Shown: positions 1 through 7,418 of the stretch, in pieces | Layout: the number at the start of each line of letters is the position of its first letter | Position numbering within the stretch: the stretch's first letter is position 1 | Source of the DNA: an uncultured Calothrix sp. | Lineage (GTDB): Bacteria; Cyanobacteriota; Cyanobacteriia; Cyanobacteriales; Nostocaceae | Assembly: GCA_937884685.1 (NCBI GenBank) | Contig: CAKZYM010000012.1 | Coordinates: forward strand, 1-8,879 | Reading direction: 5' to 3' | Length of the DNA stretch: 8,879 nt | The notes under the pieces: model-generated | The model's input: only the letters and a program-made list of their open reading frames with translations | Told to the model about the DNA's origin: nothing | The model's database searches: none | Translations under genes and position numbers: made by a program

Positions 1-112
1 GAAAGTCATGCTCAAGCTAAACCAAAAGATTAATTGGTTTTTAGACATCTTTGTATTGACAGGAAACAAGCTTTTGTGCAGCTTTGTTTTGGTTAACATA
101 GTCAGATATTAG
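1..112 (+). other. Left edge without a confident gene; possible 3' end of an upstream plus-strand gene
   Basis: Two plus-strand frames are open at the left edge. Frame 1 ends at a TAA at 31-33 with the tail ESHAQAKPKD. Frame 2 is open from base 2 to a TAG at 110-112 and reads as a fairly hydrophobic 36-residue tail that includes NWFLDIFVLTGNKLLCSFVL. Either could be the C-terminus of a gene that begins outside the window, or both could be chance in AT-rich DNA. On the minus strand, an ATG at 9-7 could begin a gene leaving the window, but only three codons are visible. Nothing can be assigned to a family. Bases 113-152 are a T-rich spacer with no structure that I can see. Confidence 0.15.
19..42 (+). 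terminator. Weak stem-loop with T run, possible terminator
   Basis: AAACCAA (19-25) can pair with TTGGTTT (34-40) across an 8-base loop, and the right arm runs into further T residues to 42. The frame-1 stop codon TAA (31-33) lies in the loop. A second imperfect stem with one bulged T follows: AAACAAGC at 64-71 against GCTTTGTTT at 81-89. These sit where a plus-strand upstream gene and the minus-strand gene at 153 would converge, which is a sensible place for a terminator. Both stems are AT-rich and marginal. Confidence 0.2.
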
Positions 113-152
113 ATAATTTATATTTTCTATTTTTTATTTTCATGGTTTATTT

Positions 153-1712
153 TTATTTGTTCAATTTCCATAACCAAGACTGAACTTTTTCTATATTATA
201 TTGCGCTTCAAATTTTGCTCTTAATTCATCAGAAGGACGATAGATAAAAACTTCTTGAAAATTCTGAGGTATTTGAACAATATTTTCTGATGATACAAGT
301 TGAATATTAACTGTATTTTGCAATGAATGAGTTAAACCAAGTAATTCACCAGGACGAATATCGCTAATTACCAAGGGATTTTCTGACTGATTAATAATAC
401 TAGCTACTTCGGGGTTATGGCGAGTTTTAGAAGCGCTTTTATTCCACCATGTAGGAATTTGAGAGCTAACTGCACAAGATAGAATACCGCTGACAATCAG
501 AGCGATAGCAATATACCGCCATTTTTTTAATGCTTTAATATTTTGATAATTTTTATTTAACTTATTAACGATTAAATATGAAACCGCGATTTGAATTCCC
601 AAGTAACAAGGAAATGCATAGCGAGCAATACTAGAACGACGACCTGATAATATAATATCCGGTGCTATTAAAGCTATTCCAGTTACTCCGATTAAAGTAA
701 TAACAAATAATCCCGCTTTCGGGGAAGTTTTGCATAAATAATATAATGCATATCCCGTCAAAAATGCACTTAAATAATGCAGCGGACTAAAAGGACTAAA
801 ACCTTGGTTTAAGTCGATAAAAATTCGGCTGAGATTTTGTCCCCAAAATAAAGGTAAAAATCCCTTACGAACTAAATTCACGTGTTCTGTATTTTCTACA
901 AGGTCAGAAAAATTAGCAATTACTACTAACAACCAAGGAAGAAACAATACTATTCCAAATAGACTGGAAAGAACATAGTTTATAAAAGTTTTATTGAAAC
1001 GCCATTTTTCCTGAGCTAAAACATATATACCATGTCCTACAAATACAAATGCAGAAAATGGATGAGTATAAAGTCCCAAGGACACTGTAATACCGTAGGT
1101 TATCCAAGGAAGTATTTTCTTTGTTCTAATTGCCCACAGGAGTGCTGCACAAGATAGTAAAATACTCGCAGTCCATAAGCTATATTCTCGCGCTTCTTGA
1201 GCGTATAAAACATGAAAAGGTGAAATAGCTATCAACGAAACTGCGACCCAAGAAATTAGCTGGGAATTAAATAGTTCCAAACATAACCAATAAATCGCAG
1301 GGAATACAAGTAGACTAATGAAAGCAGATAATAATCTAATATTAAATATTGAATTACCAAATGCTTGCAGCCAGAATCGAGCCATTAGATAATATAAAGG
1401 CGAATGTTCTGGATGAGCAGCTAAAGCCTTAATGCTATCGTTGAGGTTTTTATTATCATTCGGATATTGATAATTTTCCAGCAAGTTTCCAACACTTATC
1501 ACCTCACCGTTATAAACTTCTTCTATAAAATCCGTACTTGTATATCCGGAAATGCGTAAAGAAGTCATCGTTTCATCGTACCAGTAAACCTTTTGGTCTA
1601 AGTTATAAAACCGGAAAAATATTCCGATAACAAGTAAAACCGCAATAAGTTTACGAACATTATTTTTTTTATGAGTTTGAGTTGGCTTTTTTGATAAAGT
1701 AAGATTTGTCAT
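153..1712 (-). CDS. GT-C membrane glycosyltransferase, GT39/ArnT-like
   Basis: This 519-residue protein is predicted to transfer a sugar from a polyprenyl-phosphate donor to an acceptor on the outer face of the cytoplasmic membrane. After a basic N-terminus, a first membrane segment (about 22-36) leads to a loop with the acidic pair D46-E47 in VYWYDE, the usual place for the catalytic acidic residue in GT39/PMT/ArnT-type enzymes. A second loop motif, HPEHSPLYYLMARFW, lies at 100-114, and AQEAREYSLW at 171-180 is also typical of the group. Many further hydrophobic segments run to about residue 415. A soluble C-terminal part of about 100 residues (420-519) follows, probably extracytoplasmic. 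AGAG lies 7 bases before the ATG, a weak ribosome site that supports this start. It is the last gene of the leftward set, 140 bases after its neighbour, so it may have its own promoter. Donor and acceptor are unknown. The family is clear; the exact specificity is not. Confidence 0.88.
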   Translation of the reverse strand: MTNLTLSKKPTQTHKKNNVRKLIAVLLVIGIFFRFYNLDQKVYWYDETMTSLRISGYTSTDFIEEVYNGEVISVGNLLENYQYPNDNKNLNDSIKALAAHPEHSPLYYLMARFWLQAFGNSIFNIRLLSAFISLLVFPAIYWLCLELFNSQLISWVAVSLIAISPFHVLYAQEAREYSLWTASILLSCAALLWAIRTKKILPWITYGITVSLGLYTHPFSAFVFVGHGIYVLAQEKWRFNKTFINYVLSSLFGIVLFLPWLLVVIANFSDLVENTEHVNLVRKGFLPLFWGQNLSRIFIDLNQGFSPFSPLHYLSAFLTGYALYYLCKTSPKAGLFVITLIGVTGIALIAPDIILSGRRSSIARYAFPCYLGIQIAVSYLIVNKLNKNYQNIKALKKWRYIAIALIVSGILSCAVSSQIPTWWNKSASKTRHNPEVASIINQSENPLVISDIRPGELLGLTHSLQNTVNIQLVSSENIVQIPQNFQEVFIYRPSDELRAKFEAQYNIEKVQSWLWKLNK

Positions 1713-1852
1713 TAACTAACTCTGCTAAAAACTATTTTAAATTTTATTAAGAATAAGCAGCTTTATTTAGATTATTATTTTTGCACAACAAAATTAAAGC
1801 TACATTATTAACTTACATCTAAAGATTTATGTTTAGAATATTTCTTGTAAAC

Positions 1853-3397
1853 TTAGGATAAATCATATAAATAGACAAATGCTCCCACAGTTTCAAATAA
1901 ATCTATTTTTTTACCTATTTTATCTAAATAAGATTTCATCATTTCATTTTCACTACCAACGTGAGCATGAGAGAAAATCAGCCATACTCGTTGATTCCCG
2001 CGTAATTTATTTAAATCTTGTTCGTATCTTTCCTCTTCTGCTGCTGATAGTTTTTTACCATCATATTTATCTAAATCATCTACACCAATAATATAATCAT
2101 CTGACTTATAACCATATTTTTCAGCATAATACAGAAATTGATAATGTCCCCGCTGAAATATATATATAGTATCTTCGGGTTGCTGATTGGATTTTACATA
2201 GTTAATAACTTGTTTTATTTCTTCTCGCTGGTATGGCTGAATTAATAAATTGCTTGCAGTAGTTACTGGGTGAAAAAGCAGTACTGCTAAAAGTAAGATA
2301 CCTGGGATAAAAGTCTTTTTCAAACCCCTTCTTTGAATCAAATAATCTATCCCTTCTGCAATCAATAAAATAAAGAAAGGAGTTAAAAATAAAACCAAAC
2401 GATTACGAAAAGGAAACTTGTGTAAAAAAGATGCAAATAATGTTGCGATGAGCGGGGATAAAAGTATAAACAGTTTATTTTTTTGACGCTGAAATAATGA
2501 TATGCTGCCAACAATAAAAGCAAAAATAGCTAATCCATCAGTTATTCCCACAAAACCTAATGGTTTATAGAAAAATTTACCTAGTGCATTAAAGACCCAA
2601 TTAATATCATAAAATGATGATGGAAAACCATTTCTCCAAGATGTCATTAAGTCAGTGTTATTATTTAAGCTTTGCACGGAAACAAAATAGAAGATTGCAA
2701 AACTGATTAACCAAGTTGAGTAAATAAATAAATTCTGGAATATTTTTGATTTTCTTTTCCTTTTAATCGTATCAATCACTAAAAAGCTGCTTCCAACACC
2801 TGCCAAAGTAAAAACCGCTGGATGAGAAAACCAAATAGTTAAAGCTCCTAATAATGAATAAACAGCAACTTTAATTTTGTTGAGTTTTTGGGTAGCTACT
2901 TGTATAACTATCAAACATGAAAGCAATGCTATAAAAACATCGCTTGAATATTGTTTTAATTCTGTAGCAAAGTAAAGTAAATAATTCAGACTGACAAAAA
3001 AAGCTAATGCTATAGGTACTGCTTCTAATCTCAAAAATATTTTTGCTAACTTATAAAATATGAATATAGAAAGTATGCTCGATAACAATGGAAACAGCCT
3101 TAAAGCATATTCATTATTACCAAATAGTTGAATTGCTAATTTTTCTATCCACAAAAAACCAATTGGCGCTCCTTGGTCATAATCTAAAGGTTGTAGTAGT
3201 TCTAAATATGAGCGATTGACAATATTTAATGCTAATACAGCTTCATCAGCCCACAATGAGCGATTGAAAAAATATTGAATCAATCTAATTAGAATACCAA
3301 AGCAGATAATTACAAATGATACTTTATCTGATGAAAATAATTTAATATTTTGTGGTTTGTCACGTTCATTTAAATCTTTAGAGATATTTTGCTGCAT
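1853..3397 (-). CDS. GT-C membrane glycosyltransferase, GT39-like, second copy
   Basis: This 514-residue polytopic protein has the same general design as the next gene to the left but is clearly divergent from it. The first membrane segment (about 26-44) is followed by NRSLWADEAVLA, with the acidic pair D51-E52 in the position expected for GT39-type catalysis. DYDQGAPIGFLWIEKL (72-87) is the equivalent of the second-loop motif, and ATELKQYSSDVF (144-155) and RNRLVLFLTP (331-340) are further landmarks. Membrane segments continue to about 375. The last 130 or so residues form a soluble domain beginning at YQREEIKQVINYVKSN (389-404), a tail I recognise from other cyanobacterial GT-C proteins. 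No Shine-Dalgarno sequence precedes the ATG. The 92-base gap upstream contains a consensus TATAAT on the minus strand (3423-3418) but no convincing -35 box, so separate transcription is only a possibility. The transferred sugar and the acceptor are unknown. Confidence 0.88.
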   Translation of the reverse strand: MQQNISKDLNERDKPQNIKLFSSDKVSFVIICFGILIRLIQYFFNRSLWADEAVLALNIVNRSYLELLQPLDYDQGAPIGFLWIEKLAIQLFGNNEYALRLFPLLSSILSIFIFYKLAKIFLRLEAVPIALAFFVSLNYLLYFATELKQYSSDVFIALLSCLIVIQVATQKLNKIKVAVYSLLGALTIWFSHPAVFTLAGVGSSFLVIDTIKRKRKSKIFQNLFIYSTWLISFAIFYFVSVQSLNNNTDLMTSWRNGFPSSFYDINWVFNALGKFFYKPLGFVGITDGLAIFAFIVGSISLFQRQKNKLFILLSPLIATLFASFLHKFPFRNRLVLFLTPFFILLIAEGIDYLIQRRGLKKTFIPGILLLAVLLFHPVTTASNLLIQPYQREEIKQVINYVKSNQQPEDTIYIFQRGHYQFLYYAEKYGYKSDDYIIGVDDLDKYDGKKLSAAEEERYEQDLNKLRGNQRVWLIFSHAHVGSENEMMKSYLDKIGKKIDLFETVGAFVYLYDLS

Positions 3398-3489
3398 ATT
3401 ATATGTTTTGTTAGTTAATTATATAGAGAGTCAAAAATTTAGATATATATTGACGATAAAAAAATTGGAGGAATGAAATACAAATATAT

Positions 3490-4449
3490 TCAAGATTTCT
3501 TTTGCGTTTGACGCATTTTTTTAATTGTAGTTAAATATTGACCTAAAAACGGAAGTCCTCCAAGGGCTGGTAGTAGATATCGGGAAGTACAAAGTAAACC
3601 TAAAGCAGCAGCAGTTGGAGCATTCATATATGGTTGATAAAAAGCAATTAAAGCAGCATCTCTTGTTCCAACTCCTGCAAAAGTAAGCGGTAATAAACCT
3701 GCCAAGATTGCTAGAGGTGCTAATGCTAAATGCGCTAACAAAGGAACTATTTGTTTCAAAGCAAAGGTAAAAAACCAAATTTGTAGAAGATGTCCGAACC
3801 AGATAAAAACTGAAGTCAAAGTAATTTTTAGCAGGTGTTTTTTATCTTTCCAAAAATATTTATGCATTTCATTCCAAGAATTCCGCAACTTCGCTATTTT
3901 TGAACAGATTTTCTTGGGTGCGATTCTACCTGTAAACTGGAATATTAAATTAGCAAATTGACGGGAAGCAATTAATAATAATCCAATAATTAAACCAGAA
4001 ATCACGCAAGCTGTCATTATCCAAAACAGCCAATCTTTTTGCGGGTAAAGCGTTAATCCAAAAGCACACCATAGCAGCAGCGATAGCATATCGCAAGCTT
4101 TTTCAAAAACTACTAAAGATAAAGACAGCGAACCTTCTAAATGTCCTCTTTCTTTAATAAAATAAGCCTTTACTATATCCCCCATTTTTGAGGGTAATAC
4201 CATATTTAATACGCTAGCAGTTAAAATCAAACGGTTCGCTTCACCAAATCCCAAACGAGTACGACTCGGTGTAAGCTGCTGCAACCTCCAAGCTGTTAAC
4301 ATTGTTAAGGGTACAACCATCCCCAGGCTAATTGTCATCCATAATTTATCGCTATTTTGGAATACTTCTATAAGTCTGGGGAAATCAATCTTCCAATAAA
4401 TTATTATCAAAATTGTCAGACTGACAGCGATAGAAATAAGTTTTTTCAT
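3490..4449 (-). CDS. Flippase-like integral membrane protein, PF03706 (LPG synthase TM / UPF0104) family
   Basis: This 319-residue multi-pass protein resembles the membrane domain of MprF (lysylphosphatidylglycerol synthase and flippase) without the synthase domain, as in stand-alone family members found near glycosyltransferases. Hydrophobic segments lie at about 3-19, 37-54, 73-86, 105-131, 140-161, 208-230, 236-258 and 280-305. The family landmarks are present: NMVLPSKMGDIVKAYFIKE at 82-100 with the P-x3-G-D core, FEKACDMLSL at 115-124, and the glycine-rich LPLTFAGVGTRDAAL at 253-267. The length is normal for the family. It starts 20 bases after the stop of the toroid-protein gene, so the two are very likely cotranscribed. 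The ATG has no clear ribosome site; an ATG 10 bases further upstream is followed at once by TAA. A role in moving or handling a lipid-linked sugar is an inference from context. Confidence 0.85.
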   Translation of the reverse strand: MKKLISIAVSLTILIIIYWKIDFPRLIEVFQNSDKLWMTISLGMVVPLTMLTAWRLQQLTPSRTRLGFGEANRLILTASVLNMVLPSKMGDIVKAYFIKERGHLEGSLSLSLVVFEKACDMLSLLLWCAFGLTLYPQKDWLFWIMTACVISGLIIGLLLIASRQFANLIFQFTGRIAPKKICSKIAKLRNSWNEMHKYFWKDKKHLLKITLTSVFIWFGHLLQIWFFTFALKQIVPLLAHLALAPLAILAGLLPLTFAGVGTRDAALIAFYQPYMNAPTAAALGLLCTSRYLLPALGGLPFLGQYLTTIKKMRQTQKKS

Positions 4450-4469
4450 ATATTTACATTTTTAGAGTC

Positions 4470-6134
4470 TTATAATTCACGCTCGATTTTTAGTGGTTGA
4501 GAATTAGCAAGCTGATTAACTTCTGCTGTTAAATCTAACCAAGGTTGTAATTGGCTTTTTTGAAAAGTTCGACTCATGACAACATAAATAGAAGTTTGGT
4601 CGCAGCCAATACCAGCAGAAATCACGTTATCCCAAGTTTTAGCTTCCAATTTATCAACAACGCACCATTTATCATTCTTCCAAAAGAATCGACGAGTAAA
4701 CCAAAAAGGTGCATCATTTTTTCCCACAATTAAAACACGCTGTAATAACTTACGAATTAAATCGGGGAAAAATCTTCCGACAGTTAACATCACAACTCTG
4801 AGAATCAATAAATTGAGCGGTGTCATCTGTTTTTGTTTAGCCCATCCCAGATTTCCGCTAATAGTAATATCGTCATCCTTGATATTTATTCGATAAGGTG
4901 AAACTAAATGTCCTACCGCATTTTTAATTTTCCCTTTATCACTTAACTGTAAAGAAATTTGTGTATCGGCAACCACTAACTTATTATCGCGAAATAACTT
5001 AAAAACTCCACCTTTATTTAAAGCCAAATATAGCTGCGTATTTTGACGACGGTCAATTAGTATTTTGGCATTTTGTAACCATATACGATTACTTTGATTA
5101 TTTTTAGATATAATTTCCGATGGTCTTTCATCGACAAAATCGCGCCAAGCTAACAAATAATTCCATGTATGATGTCCAATAATATGGTCATCAGCATAAC
5201 AAGGAGATAATCCATTTGCTAAACCTTGTAAAAATCGAGTGTTAATTTGTAGCGCTTCTGGTATCCAGTTCCCTACTAATTCAAAACCATGAGGGAAAAA
5301 ATTATAAGTATTACGGCTGGTATATTCTCCACCATAAGAACCGTCGGGGTGGACAAATTCAGCAGCTAAATTAACGGCTTTAATTAAAGCTTCTTTGATG
5401 CGTATATCTGGATTAAACTGATAAATTCGTGCCAAACAAGAAATAGTTAAAGTATGATATCCAGGGTCGCAGCCTTCATATTCAACAAACCAACCCTCAT
5501 CATTTTGCCAAGATAAAACACGCTCCAAACGCTGTACTTTTGCTTTATCCCATCGAGAAGTATTTAAAAGTTGAGATAACCTTTCCAAACATAAAACAAT
5601 TAATGCTTGATGATTGGTTAATCTTCCGCTTTCATGATGTTCTGCCAACCAATCGGCACGTTTTATAAAAAAGTTAATAATAGCTTGATTATCAAATTTA
5701 TTATTTTTTTGATTATTTTCTAAATCATCTTTTAAATTTAGAATAATATAGCTTTCAATACAGGCTAACAGCGAAAAAGCAGCAGCACCTGAAGCTCGTT
5801 CAAAAGGAAAATAGTCATCACAAGAACCATCTTTATGAGCGCTACGAGCCGCATAGCAAATACCTGCTTTAACCCAATCTTTAATGGCAGGTTGACGATA
5901 ATAAGGATTATTTGGTGTGTCGGTATCGTAAATTAAAGCCAATGGAAACACAAATTCCTGCGACATTCCACTGGGGAAATCAATAATTTTATAATGCCAA
6001 AAATTACGGTCAAAACATCCATAAGTTGGACTGTGAGGATTGCGGTCTAATAATGTTAAAATCTTCGGAATTTGAGCTAAAGCTTCAATTGCAAATAAGT
6101 CTTTATTAGGTATTTTAAATTGGGAATTGGGCAT
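4470..6134 (-). CDS. Uncharacterised protein, probable alpha/alpha toroid plus C-terminal beta domain
   Basis: I do not recognise a named family for this 554-residue protein. Residues 1 to about 335 look helical and repetitive, like the (alpha/alpha)6 toroids of heparinase II/III-type polysaccharide lyases. Likely conserved stretches are PTYGCFDRNFWHYK (36-49), KDGSCDDYFPFERASGAAAF (101-120), RLTNHQAL (171-178), EGWFVEYEGCDPGYHTLTI (213-231) and DGSYGGEYTSRNTYNFFPHG (264-283). These are rich in H, Y, N and D residues, as in carbohydrate-active sites. From about 350 the sequence changes to short strands typical of a beta-sandwich, broken by an amphipathic or hydrophobic stretch at 438-470. There is no signal peptide, so it is probably cytoplasmic or membrane-associated. 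The ATG lies inside a TGGGCAT repeat unit behind a pyrimidine tract with no ribosome site. The next in-frame ATG is codon 57, beyond likely conserved sequence, and no GTG or TTG occurs in the first 30 codons, so the repeat-borne start is the best choice. A sugar-polymer lyase, hydrolase or epimerase-like role is a guess from fold and context. Confidence 0.75.
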   Translation of the reverse strand: MPNSQFKIPNKDLFAIEALAQIPKILTLLDRNPHSPTYGCFDRNFWHYKIIDFPSGMSQEFVFPLALIYDTDTPNNPYYRQPAIKDWVKAGICYAARSAHKDGSCDDYFPFERASGAAAFSLLACIESYIILNLKDDLENNQKNNKFDNQAIINFFIKRADWLAEHHESGRLTNHQALIVLCLERLSQLLNTSRWDKAKVQRLERVLSWQNDEGWFVEYEGCDPGYHTLTISCLARIYQFNPDIRIKEALIKAVNLAAEFVHPDGSYGGEYTSRNTYNFFPHGFELVGNWIPEALQINTRFLQGLANGLSPCYADDHIIGHHTWNYLLAWRDFVDERPSEIISKNNQSNRIWLQNAKILIDRRQNTQLYLALNKGGVFKLFRDNKLVVADTQISLQLSDKGKIKNAVGHLVSPYRINIKDDDITISGNLGWAKQKQMTPLNLLILRVVMLTVGRFFPDLIRKLLQRVLIVGKNDAPFWFTRRFFWKNDKWCVVDKLEAKTWDNVISAGIGCDQTSIYVVMSRTFQKSQLQPWLDLTAEVNQLANSQPLKIEREL

Positions 6135-6141
6135 TGGGAAA
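6121..6141 (+). repeat. Three TGGGAAT-type heptamers over the start of the toroid gene
   Basis: TGGGAAT (6121-6127), TGGGCAT (6128-6134) and TGGGAAA (6135-6141) are three in-phase 7-base units. Read on the minus strand they give the CCCAATTCCCAAT-like sequence seen between many cyanobacterial genes. The CAT of the middle unit is the ATG start codon of the leftward gene, and the first unit codes for its residues 3-5. Confidence 0.7.
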
Positions 6142-6180
6142 AAGAGAGAGGGGGAAGAGGGGGAAGAAGGGGAAGAAAAA
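6136..6180 (+). repeat. Uninterrupted 45-base purine tract
   Basis: Every base from 6136 to 6180 is A or G. The core is a loose repeat of GGGGGAAGA-like units. Bases 6164-6177 (AAGAAGGGGAAGAA) are an exact mirror repeat, the symmetry associated with triplex (H-DNA) formation. On the coding strand of the flanking genes it is a pyrimidine tract just upstream of the toroid-protein start codon, where a ribosome site would be expected. Confidence 0.85.
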
Positions 6181-6203
6181 TTTTTGATGTATGATAAATA
6201 ATT

Positions 6204-6266
6204 CCTAACTATTAACTCTTAATTCCTAACTGATAACTGATAACTGTTCACTGATAACTGTTAACT
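6204..6266 (+). repeat. Nine in-phase NNTAACT heptamers overlapping the 3' end of the GT2 gene
   Basis: The units are CCTAACT, ATTAACT, CTTAATT, CCTAACT, GATAACT, GATAACT, GTTCACT, GATAACT and GTTAACT, with no phase slip. This is the short tandem heptamer class common between cyanobacterial genes. The array crosses the stop codon of the GT2 gene (TCA on the plus strand at 6248-6250) and codes for its last residues, VNSYQ. Bases 6181-6203 are an AT-rich spacer between this array and the purine tract. Confidence 0.9.
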
Positions 6267-7213
6267 GTTTCTTTATCCATTTCTCGACGACGTATTCGTA
6301 ATTGGTTATCTTCTAGTAATTGACGATTTGCGGCCATTAAATCTGCTACTAAACCGAACATCCAGAGTTGAAAACCAATTAATATTAAAATTGCAGCAAG
6401 AATCAAACTAGGAATACGAGTACGTTCGGTTCCCATGAAGAAAAATATTAACCAGCGTATCCCTAACATTACTCCTAAACTAAATGGAACGCTGCCTGAA
6501 ATTAGGAAAAAACGCAGCGGTCTGTAGAGCATGAAAATACGAAGAATTGTAAACAAGGAACGCATTACATAAGAAGCGTTACTTTTTACTAAACGTGAAG
6601 GACGGATAACAAAGTTTGTTCTGATAGGTACGGAAGTAATTTTCATACCTTTTTGTCCTGCTTGAATAATTGTTTCTAATGTATATGTATAACGATTAAA
6701 TACATTAAATCTTAAAGCAGCTTCGCGGTTAAAAGCACGAAATCCGCTAGGAGCATCCGGAATATCAGTATTGCTAGCACGACGAACTACCCAGCTACCA
6801 AATTTTTGTAGTAGCTTTTTTGTTAAAGAAAAATGCTTTGTTTTCCAAATTGGTCTGCTACCAACTACAATATCTGCCTGTCTATAAACAATTGGTTGGA
6901 TAAGTTTAGGAATATCCCCAGCAAAGTATTGATTATCAGCATCGGTATTAACAATAATGTCCGCTCCTGCTTTTAAAGAAGCTTCTATACCTGCCATAAA
7001 AGCTTTAGCAAGACCTTGGTTGTATGGCAAACTAACAATATGGTCTACACCAAAAGATTTGGCAACTTCTACAGTTTTATCTTTGCTACCATCATCAATT
7101 ACTAAAAATTCTATAGAATCGATGCCATATAGTTCCCGTGGTAATTCTGAAAGTGTTGTGCCTAATGTCGCTTCTTCGTTATAACAAGGAATTTGAATAA
7201 TCAATTTTGTCAT
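6248..7213 (-). CDS. Family 2 glycosyltransferase, polyprenyl-phosphate sugar synthase type (DPM1/DPG-like)
   Basis: This 321-residue protein has a cytoplasmic GT-A catalytic domain (about 1-230) and two C-terminal membrane segments (about 235-260 and 266-292). The nucleotide-sugar site is clear: PCYNEE at 9-14, VIDDGSKD at 38-45, and the metal-binding DAD at 91-93 in VNTDADNQY. DAPSGFRAFNREAA at 153-166 is the acceptor-side motif typical of dolichyl- or polyprenyl-phosphate mannosyl/glucosyltransferases. The predicted reaction is transfer of one hexose from a nucleotide sugar to polyprenyl phosphate, giving the donor used by GT-C enzymes; mannose, glucose or another sugar cannot be told apart here. 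It is the first gene of the leftward set and has a good candidate promoter upstream (7249-7275). No Shine-Dalgarno sequence is visible. The last five residues and the stop codon are encoded by heptamer repeats, so the natural C-terminus has probably been remodelled. They lie beyond the catalytic and membrane parts, so function is probably intact. Confidence 0.92.
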   Translation of the reverse strand: MTKLIIQIPCYNEEATLGTTLSELPRELYGIDSIEFLVIDDGSKDKTVEVAKSFGVDHIVSLPYNQGLAKAFMAGIEASLKAGADIIVNTDADNQYFAGDIPKLIQPIVYRQADIVVGSRPIWKTKHFSLTKKLLQKFGSWVVRRASNTDIPDAPSGFRAFNREAALRFNVFNRYTYTLETIIQAGQKGMKITSVPIRTNFVIRPSRLVKSNASYVMRSLFTILRIFMLYRPLRFFLISGSVPFSLGVMLGIRWLIFFFMGTERTRIPSLILAAILILIGFQLWMFGLVADLMAANRQLLEDNQLRIRRREMDKETVNSYQ

Positions 7214-7248
7214 AGATTTTAGGACTTTTAATTCTAATTAAATTTTGA

Positions 7249-7275
7249 ATTTTAGTGATTGAGCATGTAAGTCAA
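7249..7275 (-). promoter_or_regulatory. Candidate sigma-70-type promoter of the leftward glycosylation genes
   Basis: On the minus strand TTGACT (7275-7270) and TAAAAT (7254-7249) each match the consensus at five of six positions. The spacer is 15 bases, at the short end of the usual range. Transcription would start near 7242, leaving a leader of roughly 30 bases before the GT2 start at 7213. One arm of an inverted repeat sits between the two boxes. This was read by eye, with no start-site data. Confidence 0.4.
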
Positions 7276-7295
7276 ACATTGTTATGCTCATGCTC
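7260..7295. repeat. Inverted repeat with doubled right arm, possible operator
   Basis: GAGCATG (7261-7267) is the inverse complement of CATGCTC (7289-7295). The overlapping TGAGCAT (7260-7266) also matches ATGCTCA (7284-7290), because the right side carries ATGCTC twice in tandem. The left arm lies in the spacer of the candidate GT2 promoter and the right arm lies just upstream of its -35 box. Regulator binding is an inference; a leader hairpin is less likely because the repeat lies upstream of the predicted start of transcription. Confidence 0.4.
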
Positions 7296-7308
7296 TCCAT
7301 ATCATTTA

Positions 7309-7347
7309 TTTATTAAGCCTTATGTAGGCGGATTTTACCATAATAAA
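7309..7347. repeat. Nested inverted repeats in the divergent control region
   Basis: TTTATTA (7309-7315) is the inverse complement of TAATAAA (7341-7347). Inside it, GCCT (7317-7320) pairs with AGGC (7326-7329) around a 5-base loop. Both are short, and the outer arms are pure A/T, so chance is a real possibility. The place, midway between two divergent genes, makes a regulatory role conceivable. Confidence 0.2.
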
Positions 7348-7359
7348 GCTGAAAAAAAT

Positions 7360-7395
7360 TTGCTCTTTGCCAAAATTAATGTATATTAGGATACT
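7360..7395 (+). promoter_or_regulatory. Candidate promoter of the PIG-V-like gene
   Basis: Two overlapping solutions exist. TTGCCA (7367-7372) with GATACT (7390-7395) has a 17-base spacer and five and four matches. TTGCTC (7360-7365) with TATATT (7382-7387) has a 16-base spacer and three and five matches. Either gives a leader of about 15-30 bases before the ATG at 7419. This was read by eye, with no supporting data. Confidence 0.35.
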
Positions 7396-7418
7396 TGAAA
7401 TTCTCTATCATTTAATAT

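Noticed and set aside
1713..1852. Promoter for the last leftward gene
   Set aside because: TTGTTG- and TAAATA-like words can be found in this AT-rich gap, but none has convincing spacing, so no site is listed.
3398..3403. Consensus TATAAT on the minus strand directly before the ATG at 3397
   Set aside because: As a -10 box it would place the transcription start inside the coding sequence, after the ATG.
3473..3511. Plus-strand small reading frame MKYKYIQDFFCV preceded by GGAGGA
   Set aside because: The GGAGG is only one base from the ATG, too close for normal initiation, and the frame has 12 codons and lies partly antisense to the flippase-like gene end.
6136..6180. Pyrimidine-rich coding extension upstream of the toroid-protein ATG
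   Set aside because: The frame is open upstream to about 6222, but it holds no start codon and would code only Ser/Pro/Leu-rich sequence from the repeat.
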